Notes under the pieces: model-generated
What the model was told of the DNA's origin: nothing
The model's input: the letters and a program-made list of their open reading frames with translations, nothing else
Database searches by the model: none
Made by a program: the position numbers and the translations under genes
Part shown: one piece after another, positions 1 to 9,330 of the stretch
Layout of the letters: each line of letters opens with the position of its first letter
How positions within the stretch are numbered: position 1 is the first letter of the stretch
NCBI GenBank assembly: GCA_945787325.1
Contig: CALZHP010000025.1
Location: 1-35,320 of the forward strand
Reading direction: 5' to 3'
Length of the DNA: 35,320 nt
DNA from: an uncultured Desulfobulbaceae bacterium
GTDB lineage: Bacteria > Desulfobacterota > Desulfobulbia > Desulfobulbales > BM004

Positions 1-2
1 AA

Positions 3-223
3 TTTTTCAGTGCAGCTGATTATCGCGAATATCTCTACCCTATGGCAGAGTTGAGCATCAGCTGTAAGGCCTTTAGTGAGATAATATGAAATAATTAAAT
101 ATGGTGTCCCCAGAACTCCGACTGGATCAGGACATGCGCCAGATGAACGACAGGCTTGTGCGGCTGGAAACTATGGTTGAAATCGCCAAACTGCATCCCC
201 GGCTGAAGAACGATCCCCAATGA
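3..223 (+). other. Gene-poor left edge with short coding remnants
   Basis: Two short open stretches lie here. One runs off the left edge and ends at a TGA at 87-89; its last 28 residues include ADYREYLYPMAELSI. The second is 101-223, starts with ATG and encodes 40 residues that look helical and charged (RQMNDRLVRLETMVEIAK), ending in TGA. The second stretch is visibly richer in G and C than the flanking DNA, unlike its AT-rich surroundings. Neither is recognised. They may be the tail of a neighbouring gene and a decayed or transferred fragment. From 224 to 439 I see nothing supportable. Confidence 0.2.
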
Positions 224-439
224 CCCAAATATTTCATTCATAATTTTGAATAGTAATTTATTGGGCAACTTTTATACTCACACAACCTACTTCTATTATG
301 AATGCCCCAAGCAAGGCAGAATATTTAACGAGTCAAGCAGATTGGAGATTTGAGGTTTAATGCGATTCGCTATACTGAAGTATGCGAATTGCTTTCAACC
401 GATGAAGATTCGGTCTGATCGGCCAGTTAAACATTCTGT

Positions 440-2986
440 CTAGAGCATATTCTCCGGATCAACGTCCAATATAACCTTTACCTTTTTGGATAGCGGCGAA
501 TTTGAAAATTTGTGTAAGAGCCCGGCTGCTGTGCTGTGCAATGCTTCGATATCCTGACCACGCAATAAAAGCTGCCATCGGTACTTGTTCCTTAACCGCT
601 CGATAGGCGCTGAAACAGGCCCGAGCATATCTGTTTTCTGCCCTGTTTTTCCACCCGCACTCCTGTTAATCCTGGCAAGTTCGGTAGCTGCCGATCGTAC
701 AGCACTTTCCACCTCACCTTCTACGCGTATATTTATAAGCCTGGAGTATGGTGGGAAACCGAGAGATTTTCTGAGCTTTATCTCACTCTCAAACAATTCC
801 TTGTACATGTGTTCCCTGGCAAGCGCGATGCTGTAGTGATCGGGCTGGTGTGTCTGGATTATAACCCTGCCAGCCTTCTCTCCTCGCCCTGCCCTGCCCG
901 TCACCTGTGAAACCAGCTGGAACGTCCTTTCACCGGCCCTGAAATCAGGCATGCCAAGTCCCGCGTCTGCCCAGATGACACCGACCAGGGTTACATTGGG
1001 GAAATGATGCCCTTTTGCAACCATCTGGGTCCCGAGAAGGATGTCTATTTCACCGTTTCGCATTGAGCTAAGGGTCTTCATAAAATGTTTACGCGTGCTG
1101 CTGGTGTCGCGGTCCAAACGTGCGATACGGGCTTCGGGAAATAAATTTGTAAGTTCATGTTCGATACGTTCAGTTCCAAACCCAACCCCGATCATATTGT
1201 TTGAACGACAATGCGGGCAGACAATATCGCTTCTGGATGAATATCCGCAGTAATGACATCGAAGTTCATTCTTGCCTTTATGCAGTGTCAGGGAGATGTG
1301 ACATTGATCACACTGAACTGTATTACCGCAATCCTGACATACCATGCAGTTTGCAAATCCGCGCCGGTTAAGAAAAATTATGCTCTGTTCCTTATTCTGT
1401 ATGTTTTCCCTGAGCGCCTGAAAAAGTCTTCCTGAAATAAGAGGAGGTTTTCCTGAAACTGTTTTGACTCCTCTCAGATCAACTATCTCAATGTCCGGCA
1501 GCGGGCGGTTTTCAATACGATTCTCAAGCTTAACAAGATTGTATTTACCGTTTACTGCATGATGATAGGACGTTATCGAAGGAGTTGCCGAACCTAAGAT
1601 GACCGTTGCGTTTTCCATGCTTGCTCTCAGCACGGCAAGATCACGTGCCTGGTAAAGCAGCCCTTCTTCCTGCTTATATGCCCCGTCATGTTCCTCGTCC
1701 ACAACAATCAGGCCCGGGTTTTTCAATGGGGCGAACACGGCCGAGCGTGCGCCAATTACAATAGACGCCTCACCGCGCAGGATTCTTTTCCATTGATCAT
1801 AGCGTTCTCCGGATGACAAACCACTATGTTGCAGGGCAACCCTGTCCCCGAAACGTGAATAAAAATGCCCTTCAAGCTGGGTTGCCAGAGCAATCTCGGG
1901 AACAAGTACAAGAACACTACGATTCTGATCAACAGCGGCTTCAGCAGCCCGTAAGTATACTTCCGTTTTACCACTGCCGGTAACACCATGAAGCATAAAT
2001 GATGTGAATTTGCCGCTCTCTATGGCCGGAACTATTTCTTTAAGAACATTATCCTGTTCAGGAGTCAGCTTTTCGGGTTTGGGTTGATACGGCGGACATG
2101 TTCCAAAAGGATCCCTGTAGACTTGTTTTTCTTCAATAACTACAAGGCCCTTTTGAGCAAGGTCTTTCAGAGCTTTTCGGGCGCCCGTGTACTCCCGTGC
2201 AATCTCTTTTTGAGGAATGAACACCTGCTGCTCATCGTCCCTTTCATCAATAAGCCTTTTCAAAAGATCTAACGTTTTCGCTTCCGAGATTTTTAAAGTA
2301 CGTTTTCCGCTTGAAATATTCTCCAGTTCGGAGAGAATACTATCGTAATTACCGGAAAGTGCCGTGCATACTTCATATCTGGACTTGACTGAATCTTCAG
2401 ACATTTCATTTTGAATTGTAAGCCATTTATTGTCCTGCCAATTCTGTAGTAACTTTCTATTCCTGCCGTTTCGCCAGAGCCGGCGTGTGGCAGCGTGTGT
2501 GATCTCCCCTCTTTCCAGTAAATTTTCAAGCCAGGCATTATCAACTTGTTCTTCCCTTTCGGCAACATCAGCCAGGTGTTCCCTGCCCTCTTCTCTGAGC
2601 ACTATTCGCCTGCAGCTTTGCGGTGTAAGTCCTCCCGGCAGAGCACTTCTGATGACTTCGCCGATCGGGTAATGATAGTACTTTGATATCCATCTGTAGT
2701 ACGGAATGATTTCAGTAGGAAACAGGGGCTCCGGATCGAGGACATCAATAACTTTTCTTATGCGGTAATCTGAAGAGTCCGGAGCCGATGTAAAACCGAG
2801 AAGATAACCGGTCACATGTCGTCCTGAAAGAGGCACCAGAAGACGCATCCCCGCAACCGGGTCAATTGAGTTATCATCCGGAGGAGCATACGTAAGTGTA
2901 TGAAAAACAGGAGCTGCTACCGCAACTTCAAGATATGAGGATGGTTGCTTAGTCAATTCAATGTGTTCGGAACTTACCTGAGGCAA
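440..2986 (-). CDS. priA: Primosomal replication restart helicase PriA
   Basis: PriA is a 3'-to-5' superfamily 2 DNA helicase that recognises stalled forks and loads the replicative helicase for restart. The 848-residue product has the N-terminal 3'-DNA-binding domain (roughly 18-115), Walker A GVTGSGKT at 334-341, the DEEH box at 430-433, and SATPS at 466-470. The zinc-binding insertion has four Cys pairs (550/553, 559/562, 577/580, 590/593). Length is somewhat above the roughly 730 residues of the E. coli protein because of a longer region between the N-terminal domain and the helicase core. The chosen start is a TTG at 2984-2986; there is no good in-frame ATG before the conserved PVFHTLTY segment. 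The TTG sits in the loop of a short hairpin, so the true start is uncertain. It follows galU on the same strand. Confidence 0.95.
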   Translation of the reverse strand: MPQVSSEHIELTKQPSSYLEVAVAAPVFHTLTYAPPDDNSIDPVAGMRLLVPLSGRHVTGYLLGFTSAPDSSDYRIRKVIDVLDPEPLFPTEIIPYYRWISKYYHYPIGEVIRSALPGGLTPQSCRRIVLREEGREHLADVAEREEQVDNAWLENLLERGEITHAATRRLWRNGRNRKLLQNWQDNKWLTIQNEMSEDSVKSRYEVCTALSGNYDSILSELENISSGKRTLKISEAKTLDLLKRLIDERDDEQQVFIPQKEIAREYTGARKALKDLAQKGLVVIEEKQVYRDPFGTCPPYQPKPEKLTPEQDNVLKEIVPAIESGKFTSFMLHGVTGSGKTEVYLRAAEAAVDQNRSVLVLVPEIALATQLEGHFYSRFGDRVALQHSGLSSGERYDQWKRILRGEASIVIGARSAVFAPLKNPGLIVVDEEHDGAYKQEEGLLYQARDLAVLRASMENATVILGSATPSITSYHHAVNGKYNLVKLENRIENRPLPDIEIVDLRGVKTVSGKPPLISGRLFQALRENIQNKEQSIIFLNRRGFANCMVCQDCGNTVQCDQCHISLTLHKGKNELRCHYCGYSSRSDIVCPHCRSNNMIGVGFGTERIEHELTNLFPEARIARLDRDTSSTRKHFMKTLSSMRNGEIDILLGTQMVAKGHHFPNVTLVGVIWADAGLGMPDFRAGERTFQLVSQVTGRAGRGEKAGRVIIQTHQPDHYSIALAREHMYKELFESEIKLRKSLGFPPYSRLINIRVEGEVESAVRSAATELARINRSAGGKTGQKTDMLGPVSAPIERLRNKYRWQLLLRGQDIEALHSTAAGLLHKFSNSPLSKKVKVILDVDPENML

Positions 2987-2995
2987 AACCTCAGG
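2977..2995 (-). promoter_or_regulatory. GC-rich hairpin around the priA start codon
   Basis: Perfect 7-bp inverted repeat CCTGAGG / CCTCAGG with a 5-base loop. On the minus strand the loop contains the predicted TTG start of priA and the upstream arm contains the only Shine-Dalgarno-like purines (GAGG). Such a structure could restrict initiation, but this is inference; it may also mean that the real start lies elsewhere. Confidence 0.35.
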
Positions 2996-3001
2996 GGTAA
3001 C

Positions 3002-3026
3002 TCAATATAATTAATATTTATATTGA
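3002..3026 (-). repeat. AT-rich inverted repeat between galU and priA
   Basis: TCAATATAA and TTATATTGA form a 9-bp stem with a 7-base loop, and the flanking AACTC/GAGTT (2999-3035) can extend it after a small asymmetric bulge. It lies just after the galU stop and before priA. It lacks a following T-run on the minus strand, so it is a poor intrinsic terminator; it could be an mRNA-stabilising or attenuating hairpin. Confidence 0.3.
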
Positions 3027-3037
3027 TTCTGAGTTAT

Positions 3038-3907
3038 CTACAAGTTTTTACAGACTTCCTTGATATGCTCTTGAAACTCTCCTCCAATCACAGGATGCCT
3101 TAATCCAAAAGCTATTATCGCTTTTAAATACCCAAGTTTATCACCGGCATCATAACGTGTTCCCTCAAACTCGTAAGCATAAATTGATCGCTTTTTTGCC
3201 AGGGAAAGAAGAGCATCGGTCAGCTGAATTTCTCCGCCATGTCCGGGTTCCGTATCATCGAGAATATCAAAAATATCCGGCTGCAGGATGTATCTTCCAA
3301 TAATTGCCATGTCCGATGTGGTTGTCCCGGCAGCAGGTTTTTCGAATAGGTGCTCAACCCGAAAAGTACGATCACGTTTTTTTGTTCCTTCAACAATACC
3401 GTACTGATTGGTCTGATCAAGAGGAACTCTTTGAACGGCAATAATCGACTCCTGCACATCATCAAAAAGTTCAAGCATCTGACGGATGCACGGTGGATCG
3501 CTTAAAACCATATCATCACCGAGCAGAACGGCAAAAGGTTCGTTGCCGACAACCTTCCTGGCTGTCCAGATTGCATGCCCAAGGCCAAGAGGTTTCTTCT
3601 GGCGAACCGCGACTATGTCAATGAGATTGGAGATATGACAGAGCTCTTCACAGAGGTCATCTTTGTTTTTTTCCTTGAGAACAGTTTCCAGCTCGTAATT
3701 ATAATCAAAATGATCTTCTATGGCGGATTTGCCCTCACTGGTTACAAAAATCACCTGTTCTATTCCGGCAGCTACCGCCTCTTCAACAATATATTGAATG
3801 GTAGGTCTGTCGACGACGGTAAGCATCTCCTTGGGAATAGCCTTGGTGGCAGGTAAAAATCTTGTTCCAAGTCCGGCAACAGGAATGACAGCTTTGCGCA
3901 CATTCAT
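3038..3907 (-). CDS. galU: UTP-glucose-1-phosphate uridylyltransferase GalU
   Basis: Makes UDP-glucose and pyrophosphate from UTP and glucose-1-phosphate in the cytoplasm, supplying envelope and exopolysaccharide synthesis. The 289-residue length is typical of bacterial GalU. The nucleotidyltransferase signature GLGTRFLPATKAIPKEM lies at 12-28. Further family landmarks are the segment around VRQKKPLGLGHA and the LLGDDM motif. The ATG at 3905-3907 gives the usual family N-terminus just before KAVIPVAG. The phosphohexomutase at 21974-23704 could provide its glucose-1-phosphate, and the exopolysaccharide locus at the right end may use its product (inference). It probably shares a transcript with priA downstream, although a hairpin separates them. 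Confidence 0.95.
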   Translation of the reverse strand: MNVRKAVIPVAGLGTRFLPATKAIPKEMLTVVDRPTIQYIVEEAVAAGIEQVIFVTSEGKSAIEDHFDYNYELETVLKEKNKDDLCEELCHISNLIDIVAVRQKKPLGLGHAIWTARKVVGNEPFAVLLGDDMVLSDPPCIRQMLELFDDVQESIIAVQRVPLDQTNQYGIVEGTKKRDRTFRVEHLFEKPAAGTTTSDMAIIGRYILQPDIFDILDDTEPGHGGEIQLTDALLSLAKKRSIYAYEFEGTRYDAGDKLGYLKAIIAFGLRHPVIGGEFQEHIKEVCKNL

Positions 3908-4117
3908 ATAATTCTGTACCTTTTCAATTCTAAAGTTTGTGCAAATATTTAAAATCTGGATTTTATCAACAGTTTAATCTAAATATGGTAACATAACTTA
4001 ATTAACATTCCTAATAATAGAGACCGATGAACAGTAAATGCTGTAAAGTCAGAACATTTTTTCTAACCAATTCACTCCCCTGGAAATAGACCTTCCCGAT
4101 AGTGGTAATACCTGAAA

Positions 4118-7100
4118 ATGTCTCATACAAAACTGAGAAAAGATACCATTAACCAAATAAACCAGCTACCAATTCTTGATCAAAAAGAACGCATCATACA
4201 AGCGATCAGGGAAAACCAGGTCGTAATTATAGCTGGAGATACAGGTTCGGGCAAGACTACGCAAATACCCAAGTTCTGCCTGGCAGCGGGCCGCGGCAAA
4301 AAGAAACTTATCGGCTGCACTCAGCCCCGCCGGGTTGCAGCAACTGCAATGGCCGCCAGGGTTGCTGAAGAACTGAGCAGTGAAATGGAAAGCGGTAGCA
4401 GACAGCTTGTAGGCTACAAGATCCGTTTCCGGAACAGGACTGACAGAAGAACAAGAATCAAGTTCATGACCGACGGCATTCTTCTAGCCGAAACGCTTCA
4501 CGACCGCCACCTGAATGCCTATGACACCCTCATCATTGACGAGGCTCACGAGCGCAGCCTGAATATCGATTTTATTCTAGGGTATGTCAAACGCCTTATA
4601 ACAAAAAGAAAGGATCTCAAGGTCGTTGTTACTTCAGCAACCATCGACACTGAAAAGTTTTCAAAACATTTTAATGATGCACCAGTCATTGAGGTCACCG
4701 GACGCACCTACCCTGTTGAAGTCAGATACAATCCATTTGAGACGGGAGACAGCAGCGAGGAAGAACCCTCATATATCGATCGTGCCGTAGAAGCGATTTC
4801 CGGTTTATGCCGGAAAGATCCGGGAGACATCCTGGTTTTCATGCCAACTGAAAGAGATATACGGGAAACCGTCGATTCACTTAATGGAGCGCTTAAAGAC
4901 AAAACCCTGATCCTGCCAATGTTTGGCAGGTTGCAATCAAAGGAACAACAGAGAATTTTCAAGACTTCAAGACACAGAAAAATTGTTGTCGCTACTAACA
5001 TAGCAGAAACATCCCTGACAGTTCCCGGCATACGTTATGTTGTTGACACCGGTCTCGCACGTATTTCCATGTATAACGTGAGACAGCGAACTACAAGCCT
5101 TCCCGTACTGCCGGTTTCCCAGGCTAGCTGCAACCAGAGAAAAGGAAGATGCGGCAGAACCGGGCCTGGCATGTGTATTCGTCTCTATTCCGAGGAGAGC
5201 TATAACTCACGACCTGAATATACACTTCCCGAGATTAAACGCTCCAACCTAACTGAAGTGATTCTGAGAATGATATCTCTCAAGCTCGGGGACCCTGCTG
5301 AATTTCAATTTATCGATCCTCCGTCCACAAGGGCCATCAAAGACGGTTATACCATGCTTATTGAGCTTGGCGCCCTGGAAACACTGAATGGCAGACGTAA
5401 ACTCACGGACAAAGGAAAACTTATGGCCCGTCTGCCATTTGACCCACGCCTGGCAAGACTCATTATTGAAGCACAGAATCGCAACGCGTTGAGTGAGATA
5501 GTCGTAATAGCATCTGCGCTTGCGATTCAGGACCCACGGTCCAGGCCCGCTGAAAAAGAACATGAAGCCGACGCAGCACATGAGAAGTTTAAAGAAACAT
5601 CATCTGATTTTCTCTTTTACCTCAACCTGTGGAACACCTATAGCAAATTGTCCGGCACTTCTAAGATTCGCAAGTTCTGCCGTACCCATTACCTTTCGTA
5701 CCAGAGAATGCGGGAATGGCGAGATATCCATGAGCAGATATGCATAATTATCAAAGAAGAAAAAGGGTTTTCATTTAGCAGAAAAGAAGCATCCTATGAT
5801 GCTATTCACCAATCAATCCTCAGTGGTTTTCTGCGTAACATTGCCTTAAAAAAAAGAACGAATATATATCAGGGAACACGCGGTAAGGAAGTAATGATTT
5901 TCCCAGGCTCCAAACTCTTCAAAAAAGCCGGCCAATGGGTGGTTGCTGCAGAGCTTGTGGAAACCTCAAACCTTTACGCTCGTATTGTTGCCAATATCAA
6001 TAAGGAATGGTTGGAGCATGCAGCCGGTTCTCTTTGCCGATCTAACTATTCCAACCCTCGATGGGAAAAAAACAGCGGGCGTGTTGTTGCTGATGAAAAA
6101 GTTACCCTGTTTGGCCTGATTATTGTTCCCCGCAGGAAGGTAAATTACAGCCAAGTAAGTGCTTCAACAAAAGATGAATCCCGCAAAATATTTATTCAAT
6201 CCGCCTTGGTTGAAGGTGAGCTGAAGGGAAAATATAGTTTTCTTAAACACAACCTTCAACTTGTTGGTCAGCTGGAAGGATATGAAAACCGCCTCAGGCA
6301 GCGGGGAATGCTGGTTGATGATTTTGAACTGTACAGATTTTATGAAGATCGCCTGCCGGGAGTATACGATCAGAACAGTTTAAACCGTTTGCTTAAAAAG
6401 AAAGGTTCAGACGTCTTTCTGAAGATGACAGACGATGATATTCAGAAGAATATACCTGAACATAATCGGCTTGAAGATTTTCCCAAAAAAATGAACTTGG
6501 GAGATTTCTCATTAAAACTTGCTTACAAATTCACACCCGGATCAGAAGACGACGGCATCTCGGTTCCTATACCAGCCAACCTGGTACAGGAAATTAACCC
6601 GTCAATCTTTGAATGGCTGGTTCCGGGCCTGTTACATGAAAAGATAACCTCTTTATTGAAGGGGCTTCCAAAAAACATACGAAAAAAACTGATCCCCATC
6701 CCGCAGACAGCTGCAGAAATATTTCATGAACTCAAGATTTATGAAGGTTCTCTCCTCGGATCACTTGAGCATATTATTTTTAAAAAGTACCGGGTTGAAA
6801 TAAAACGGAATCAATGGCCTCTGAAAGACCTGCCGGAACACCTTAAGATACGATTCATCCTCAGAGACAGTAATGATAAAATTTCACTTACTACACGAAG
6901 TTTTGATTTAGTTAAGAATGCGAAAGAATCTGAACCATCATCTGATCTCAATCTGAAAAAACTGAAAGAAAAATGGGAAAGAAAGAAACTAACAGAATGG
7001 GATTTTGATGGGCTTCCTGAAAAAATATCCTTAGAATCAAAACAAAAGCAGTTGAGGGGGTTCGCCTATCCCACACTGATCGCTGGAGAAAACAATTTAT

Positions 7101-7906
7101 CTGTTAAATTGTTTACAGACCTTTCAGAAAGCAGGAACAAAACTCGTAAGGGGCTATTAGAGCTGTACAGACTTTATTTTCCAAAACAGATTAAACACTT
7201 GCAGAAAGAATGCAGACTGGTTTTTAAGAAAGACCTCAAGAACTGGTCACTTTCACAAGGTATATCCGGACACGATAAAATATCAGAAGATATTAATACA
7301 TTTATCCAGGAAGAACTTTTCGAATCAAGAAATGGCATAATTCCCAAACGAAATGCATTTTTCTCAAAAATCGAAAGATTAAAAAAAGCTGGTGTGTTTT
7401 CAGAAGGGATGAAAATACTGGATGAGATAGTCGAAGTTCTGAAAGATCGGCAGGAGACAATAAAACACATAACAAGATATGAAAATAGTACCGCCCATAA
7501 AGTGAAAAGAAAAACCAGCACTGCGGCTGGTTCAAAATCTGCTGAATTTAATGAGGAAATAAATCAAATCCTGCCGGCAGATTTCACTTCACGCTTTACT
7601 TTTAAAAGGCTGCATGACGCTAGAAGATATTTACAGGCCCTGCGGATCAGGATAGAAAGGGCCCATGCATCTCCGCAAAAAGATGCTCAGAAAGCAGCTG
7701 TATTACAACCCTTTTTGGATCGTTTGGATTCGTTAAAATCACCCGAAAAACAAAATTCTGAATGTTGTGATATAATAGACGAATACGAGCACATGCTGCA
7801 GGAATATAAAGTTTCACTCTTTGCCCAGGAATTAAAAACAGCATACCCTGTTTCCATAAAAAGACTGGAAAATAAATGGCAAAAACTTATAAGTGAGTGT
7901 TGCTAA
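4118..7906 (+). CDS. hrpA: DEAH-box ATP-dependent RNA helicase HrpA
   Basis: A large bacterial DEAH-box helicase of the HrpA family, linked in E. coli to mRNA processing and rescue of stalled ribosomes. At 1262 residues it matches the roughly 1300 expected. Motifs seen are Walker A GDTGSGKT at 40-47, TQPRR at 68-72, DEAH at 141-144, SAT at 173-175, and further on TNIAETSLT and QRKGRCGRTGPG (motifs V and VI). These are followed by the helicase-associated domain and a long C-terminal HrpA-specific region of about 600 residues. The ATG at 4118 places Walker A where expected; its ribosome-binding site is weak. It is divergent from galU and followed by rarA, with which it probably shares a transcript. 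Confidence 0.95.
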   Translation: MSHTKLRKDTINQINQLPILDQKERIIQAIRENQVVIIAGDTGSGKTTQIPKFCLAAGRGKKKLIGCTQPRRVAATAMAARVAEELSSEMESGSRQLVGYKIRFRNRTDRRTRIKFMTDGILLAETLHDRHLNAYDTLIIDEAHERSLNIDFILGYVKRLITKRKDLKVVVTSATIDTEKFSKHFNDAPVIEVTGRTYPVEVRYNPFETGDSSEEEPSYIDRAVEAISGLCRKDPGDILVFMPTERDIRETVDSLNGALKDKTLILPMFGRLQSKEQQRIFKTSRHRKIVVATNIAETSLTVPGIRYVVDTGLARISMYNVRQRTTSLPVLPVSQASCNQRKGRCGRTGPGMCIRLYSEESYNSRPEYTLPEIKRSNLTEVILRMISLKLGDPAEFQFIDPPSTRAIKDGYTMLIELGALETLNGRRKLTDKGKLMARLPFDPRLARLIIEAQNRNALSEIVVIASALAIQDPRSRPAEKEHEADAAHEKFKETSSDFLFYLNLWNTYSKLSGTSKIRKFCRTHYLSYQRMREWRDIHEQICIIIKEEKGFSFSRKEASYDAIHQSILSGFLRNIALKKRTNIYQGTRGKEVMIFPGSKLFKKAGQWVVAAELVETSNLYARIVANINKEWLEHAAGSLCRSNYSNPRWEKNSGRVVADEKVTLFGLIIVPRRKVNYSQVSASTKDESRKIFIQSALVEGELKGKYSFLKHNLQLVGQLEGYENRLRQRGMLVDDFELYRFYEDRLPGVYDQNSLNRLLKKKGSDVFLKMTDDDIQKNIPEHNRLEDFPKKMNLGDFSLKLAYKFTPGSEDDGISVPIPANLVQEINPSIFEWLVPGLLHEKITSLLKGLPKNIRKKLIPIPQTAAEIFHELKIYEGSLLGSLEHIIFKKYRVEIKRNQWPLKDLPEHLKIRFILRDSNDKISLTTRSFDLVKNAKESEPSSDLNLKKLKEKWERKKLTEWDFDGLPEKISLESKQKQLRGFAYPTLIAGENNLSVKLFTDLSESRNKTRKGLLELYRLYFPKQIKHLQKECRLVFKKDLKNWSLSQGISGHDKISEDINTFIQEELFESRNGIIPKRNAFFSKIERLKKAGVFSEGMKILDEIVEVLKDRQETIKHITRYENSTAHKVKRKTSTAAGSKSAEFNEEINQILPADFTSRFTFKRLHDARRYLQALRIRIERAHASPQKDAQKAAVLQPFLDRLDSLKSPEKQNSECCDIIDEYEHMLQEYKVSLFAQELKTAYPVSIKRLENKWQKLISECC

Positions 7907-7957
7907 TCTGATGAAGATCAATTGCATGGATTTTCAGAATGGGGTCAGTATCAAGTA

Positions 7958-9295
7958 ATGAATGATCTTACTGGACCAGACAAAAACGTTCCTCTTGCAG
8001 AACGCATGAGGCCCAGAAACATTGAAGATTTTGTCGGACAGGACGAACTTCTCGGCAAAGACAGGCTGCTGAGAAGGCTTATAGATCAGAAGAGTATTCC
8101 TTCCCTTCTTTTATGGGGGCCACCCGGCAGCGGAAAAACAACGCTGGCAAGGATACTCGCCCAATGTGCAGGGGCTAATTTTGTCTTTTTTTCTGCGGTG
8201 TTATCAGGTGTAAAAGAGATACGGCAGATAGTGGCTCAAGCTGAACTTCTTCACAAGGGTGACACACCTTCACCTACTATTCTCTTTGTTGACGAGATTC
8301 ACCGGTTTAATAAAAGTCAGCAGGATGCCTTTCTACCTCACGTAGAAAGCGGGCTGCTCACTTTAATCGGCGCCACAACCGAAAATCCTTCTTTCCATGT
8401 TATTGCCCCGCTCCTTTCACGCTGCAAGGTTCTGGTTTTGCAGCCCCTTACCGTCGAGTCTCTCTTAATAATTTTGCAGCATGCGTTACAAGATAAAAAC
8501 AATGGCCTTGGTAGTTTCAATATCCACGCCGAAGAAGATTCCCTCGAACATATCTGCAGAATGGCAGACGGTGATGCCAGACGGGCCTTGAATCTGCTTG
8601 AAATATGTGCATCTTTGATTATTTCCGAGGATAAAGCAGGTGAAGACCAGCCTGTCATTACACTTGAACTTGTCGAAGAGGCAAGCCAGCGCAGCACATA
8701 CAGATATGATGCTGACGGCGAGGAACATTATAACCTTATCTCTGCTCTTCATAAAAGCATGCGCGACAGTGATCCAGACGGGTCAATCTACTGGCTTGCC
8801 AGAATGCTTGCTGCCGGTGAAGAACCACTCTATGTTGCCAGAAGGCTCATCAGATTTGCTTCAGAAGATATCGGCAACGCAGACCCTCAGGCATTAGGCG
8901 TTGCCATTAACTGCCGGGATGCTTATCATACATTGGGATCCCCTGAGGGGGAGCTTGCTCTTGTTCAGGCAGTTACTTACCTGGCAACGGCACCAAAAAG
9001 TAACGCAGTATATGCAGCATATAAAGCGGTGCAGTCGGACATCAAAAATACAGGAAGCCTGCTGGTTCCTCTTCATATCCGTAACGCCCCTACCCGTCTC
9101 ATGAAAGATCTTGGCTATGGGAAGAATTACAAATATGCCCACGACAATGATTATGGTCTAGTTGAGCAGGAACATCTGCCGGAAGAGCTTAAAGGCAAAA
9201 CATATTATCACCCTACAAATAGAGGATATGAAGCTTTAGTTAAAGAAAGGCTTACCAAGTGGCGACAGATTCTTTCAGAAAGAAAAAAACAATAA
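7958..9295 (+). CDS. rarA: Replication-associated recombination ATPase RarA (MgsA)
   Basis: AAA+ ATPase of the clamp-loader-related RarA/MgsA/WRNIP1 family, acting at stalled or gapped replication forks. Counting from the ATG at 7958 (445 residues): the PLAERMRP lead-in, Walker A GPPGSGKT at 54-61, Walker B FVDEIHRFN around 109-118, sensor 1 GATTENPSF at 138-146, then the RarA C-terminal tetramerisation region containing YLARML-type helices and the conserved Lys-Asp-Leu-Gly-Tyr-Gly ending. An upstream in-frame TTG at 7922 would add 12 residues, but the family normally begins only a few residues before PLAERMRP. It lies 51 bases after hrpA and 35 bases before the selenoprotein gene. Confidence 0.93.
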   Translation: MNDLTGPDKNVPLAERMRPRNIEDFVGQDELLGKDRLLRRLIDQKSIPSLLLWGPPGSGKTTLARILAQCAGANFVFFSAVLSGVKEIRQIVAQAELLHKGDTPSPTILFVDEIHRFNKSQQDAFLPHVESGLLTLIGATTENPSFHVIAPLLSRCKVLVLQPLTVESLLIILQHALQDKNNGLGSFNIHAEEDSLEHICRMADGDARRALNLLEICASLIISEDKAGEDQPVITLELVEEASQRSTYRYDADGEEHYNLISALHKSMRDSDPDGSIYWLARMLAAGEEPLYVARRLIRFASEDIGNADPQALGVAINCRDAYHTLGSPEGELALVQAVTYLATAPKSNAVYAAYKAVQSDIKNTGSLLVPLHIRNAPTRLMKDLGYGKNYKYAHDNDYGLVEQEHLPEELKGKTYYHPTNRGYEALVKERLTKWRQILSERKKQ

Positions 9296-9330
9296 CCTTT
9301 AATACCCCTGAACTATGCAGGAGCTCTCAA

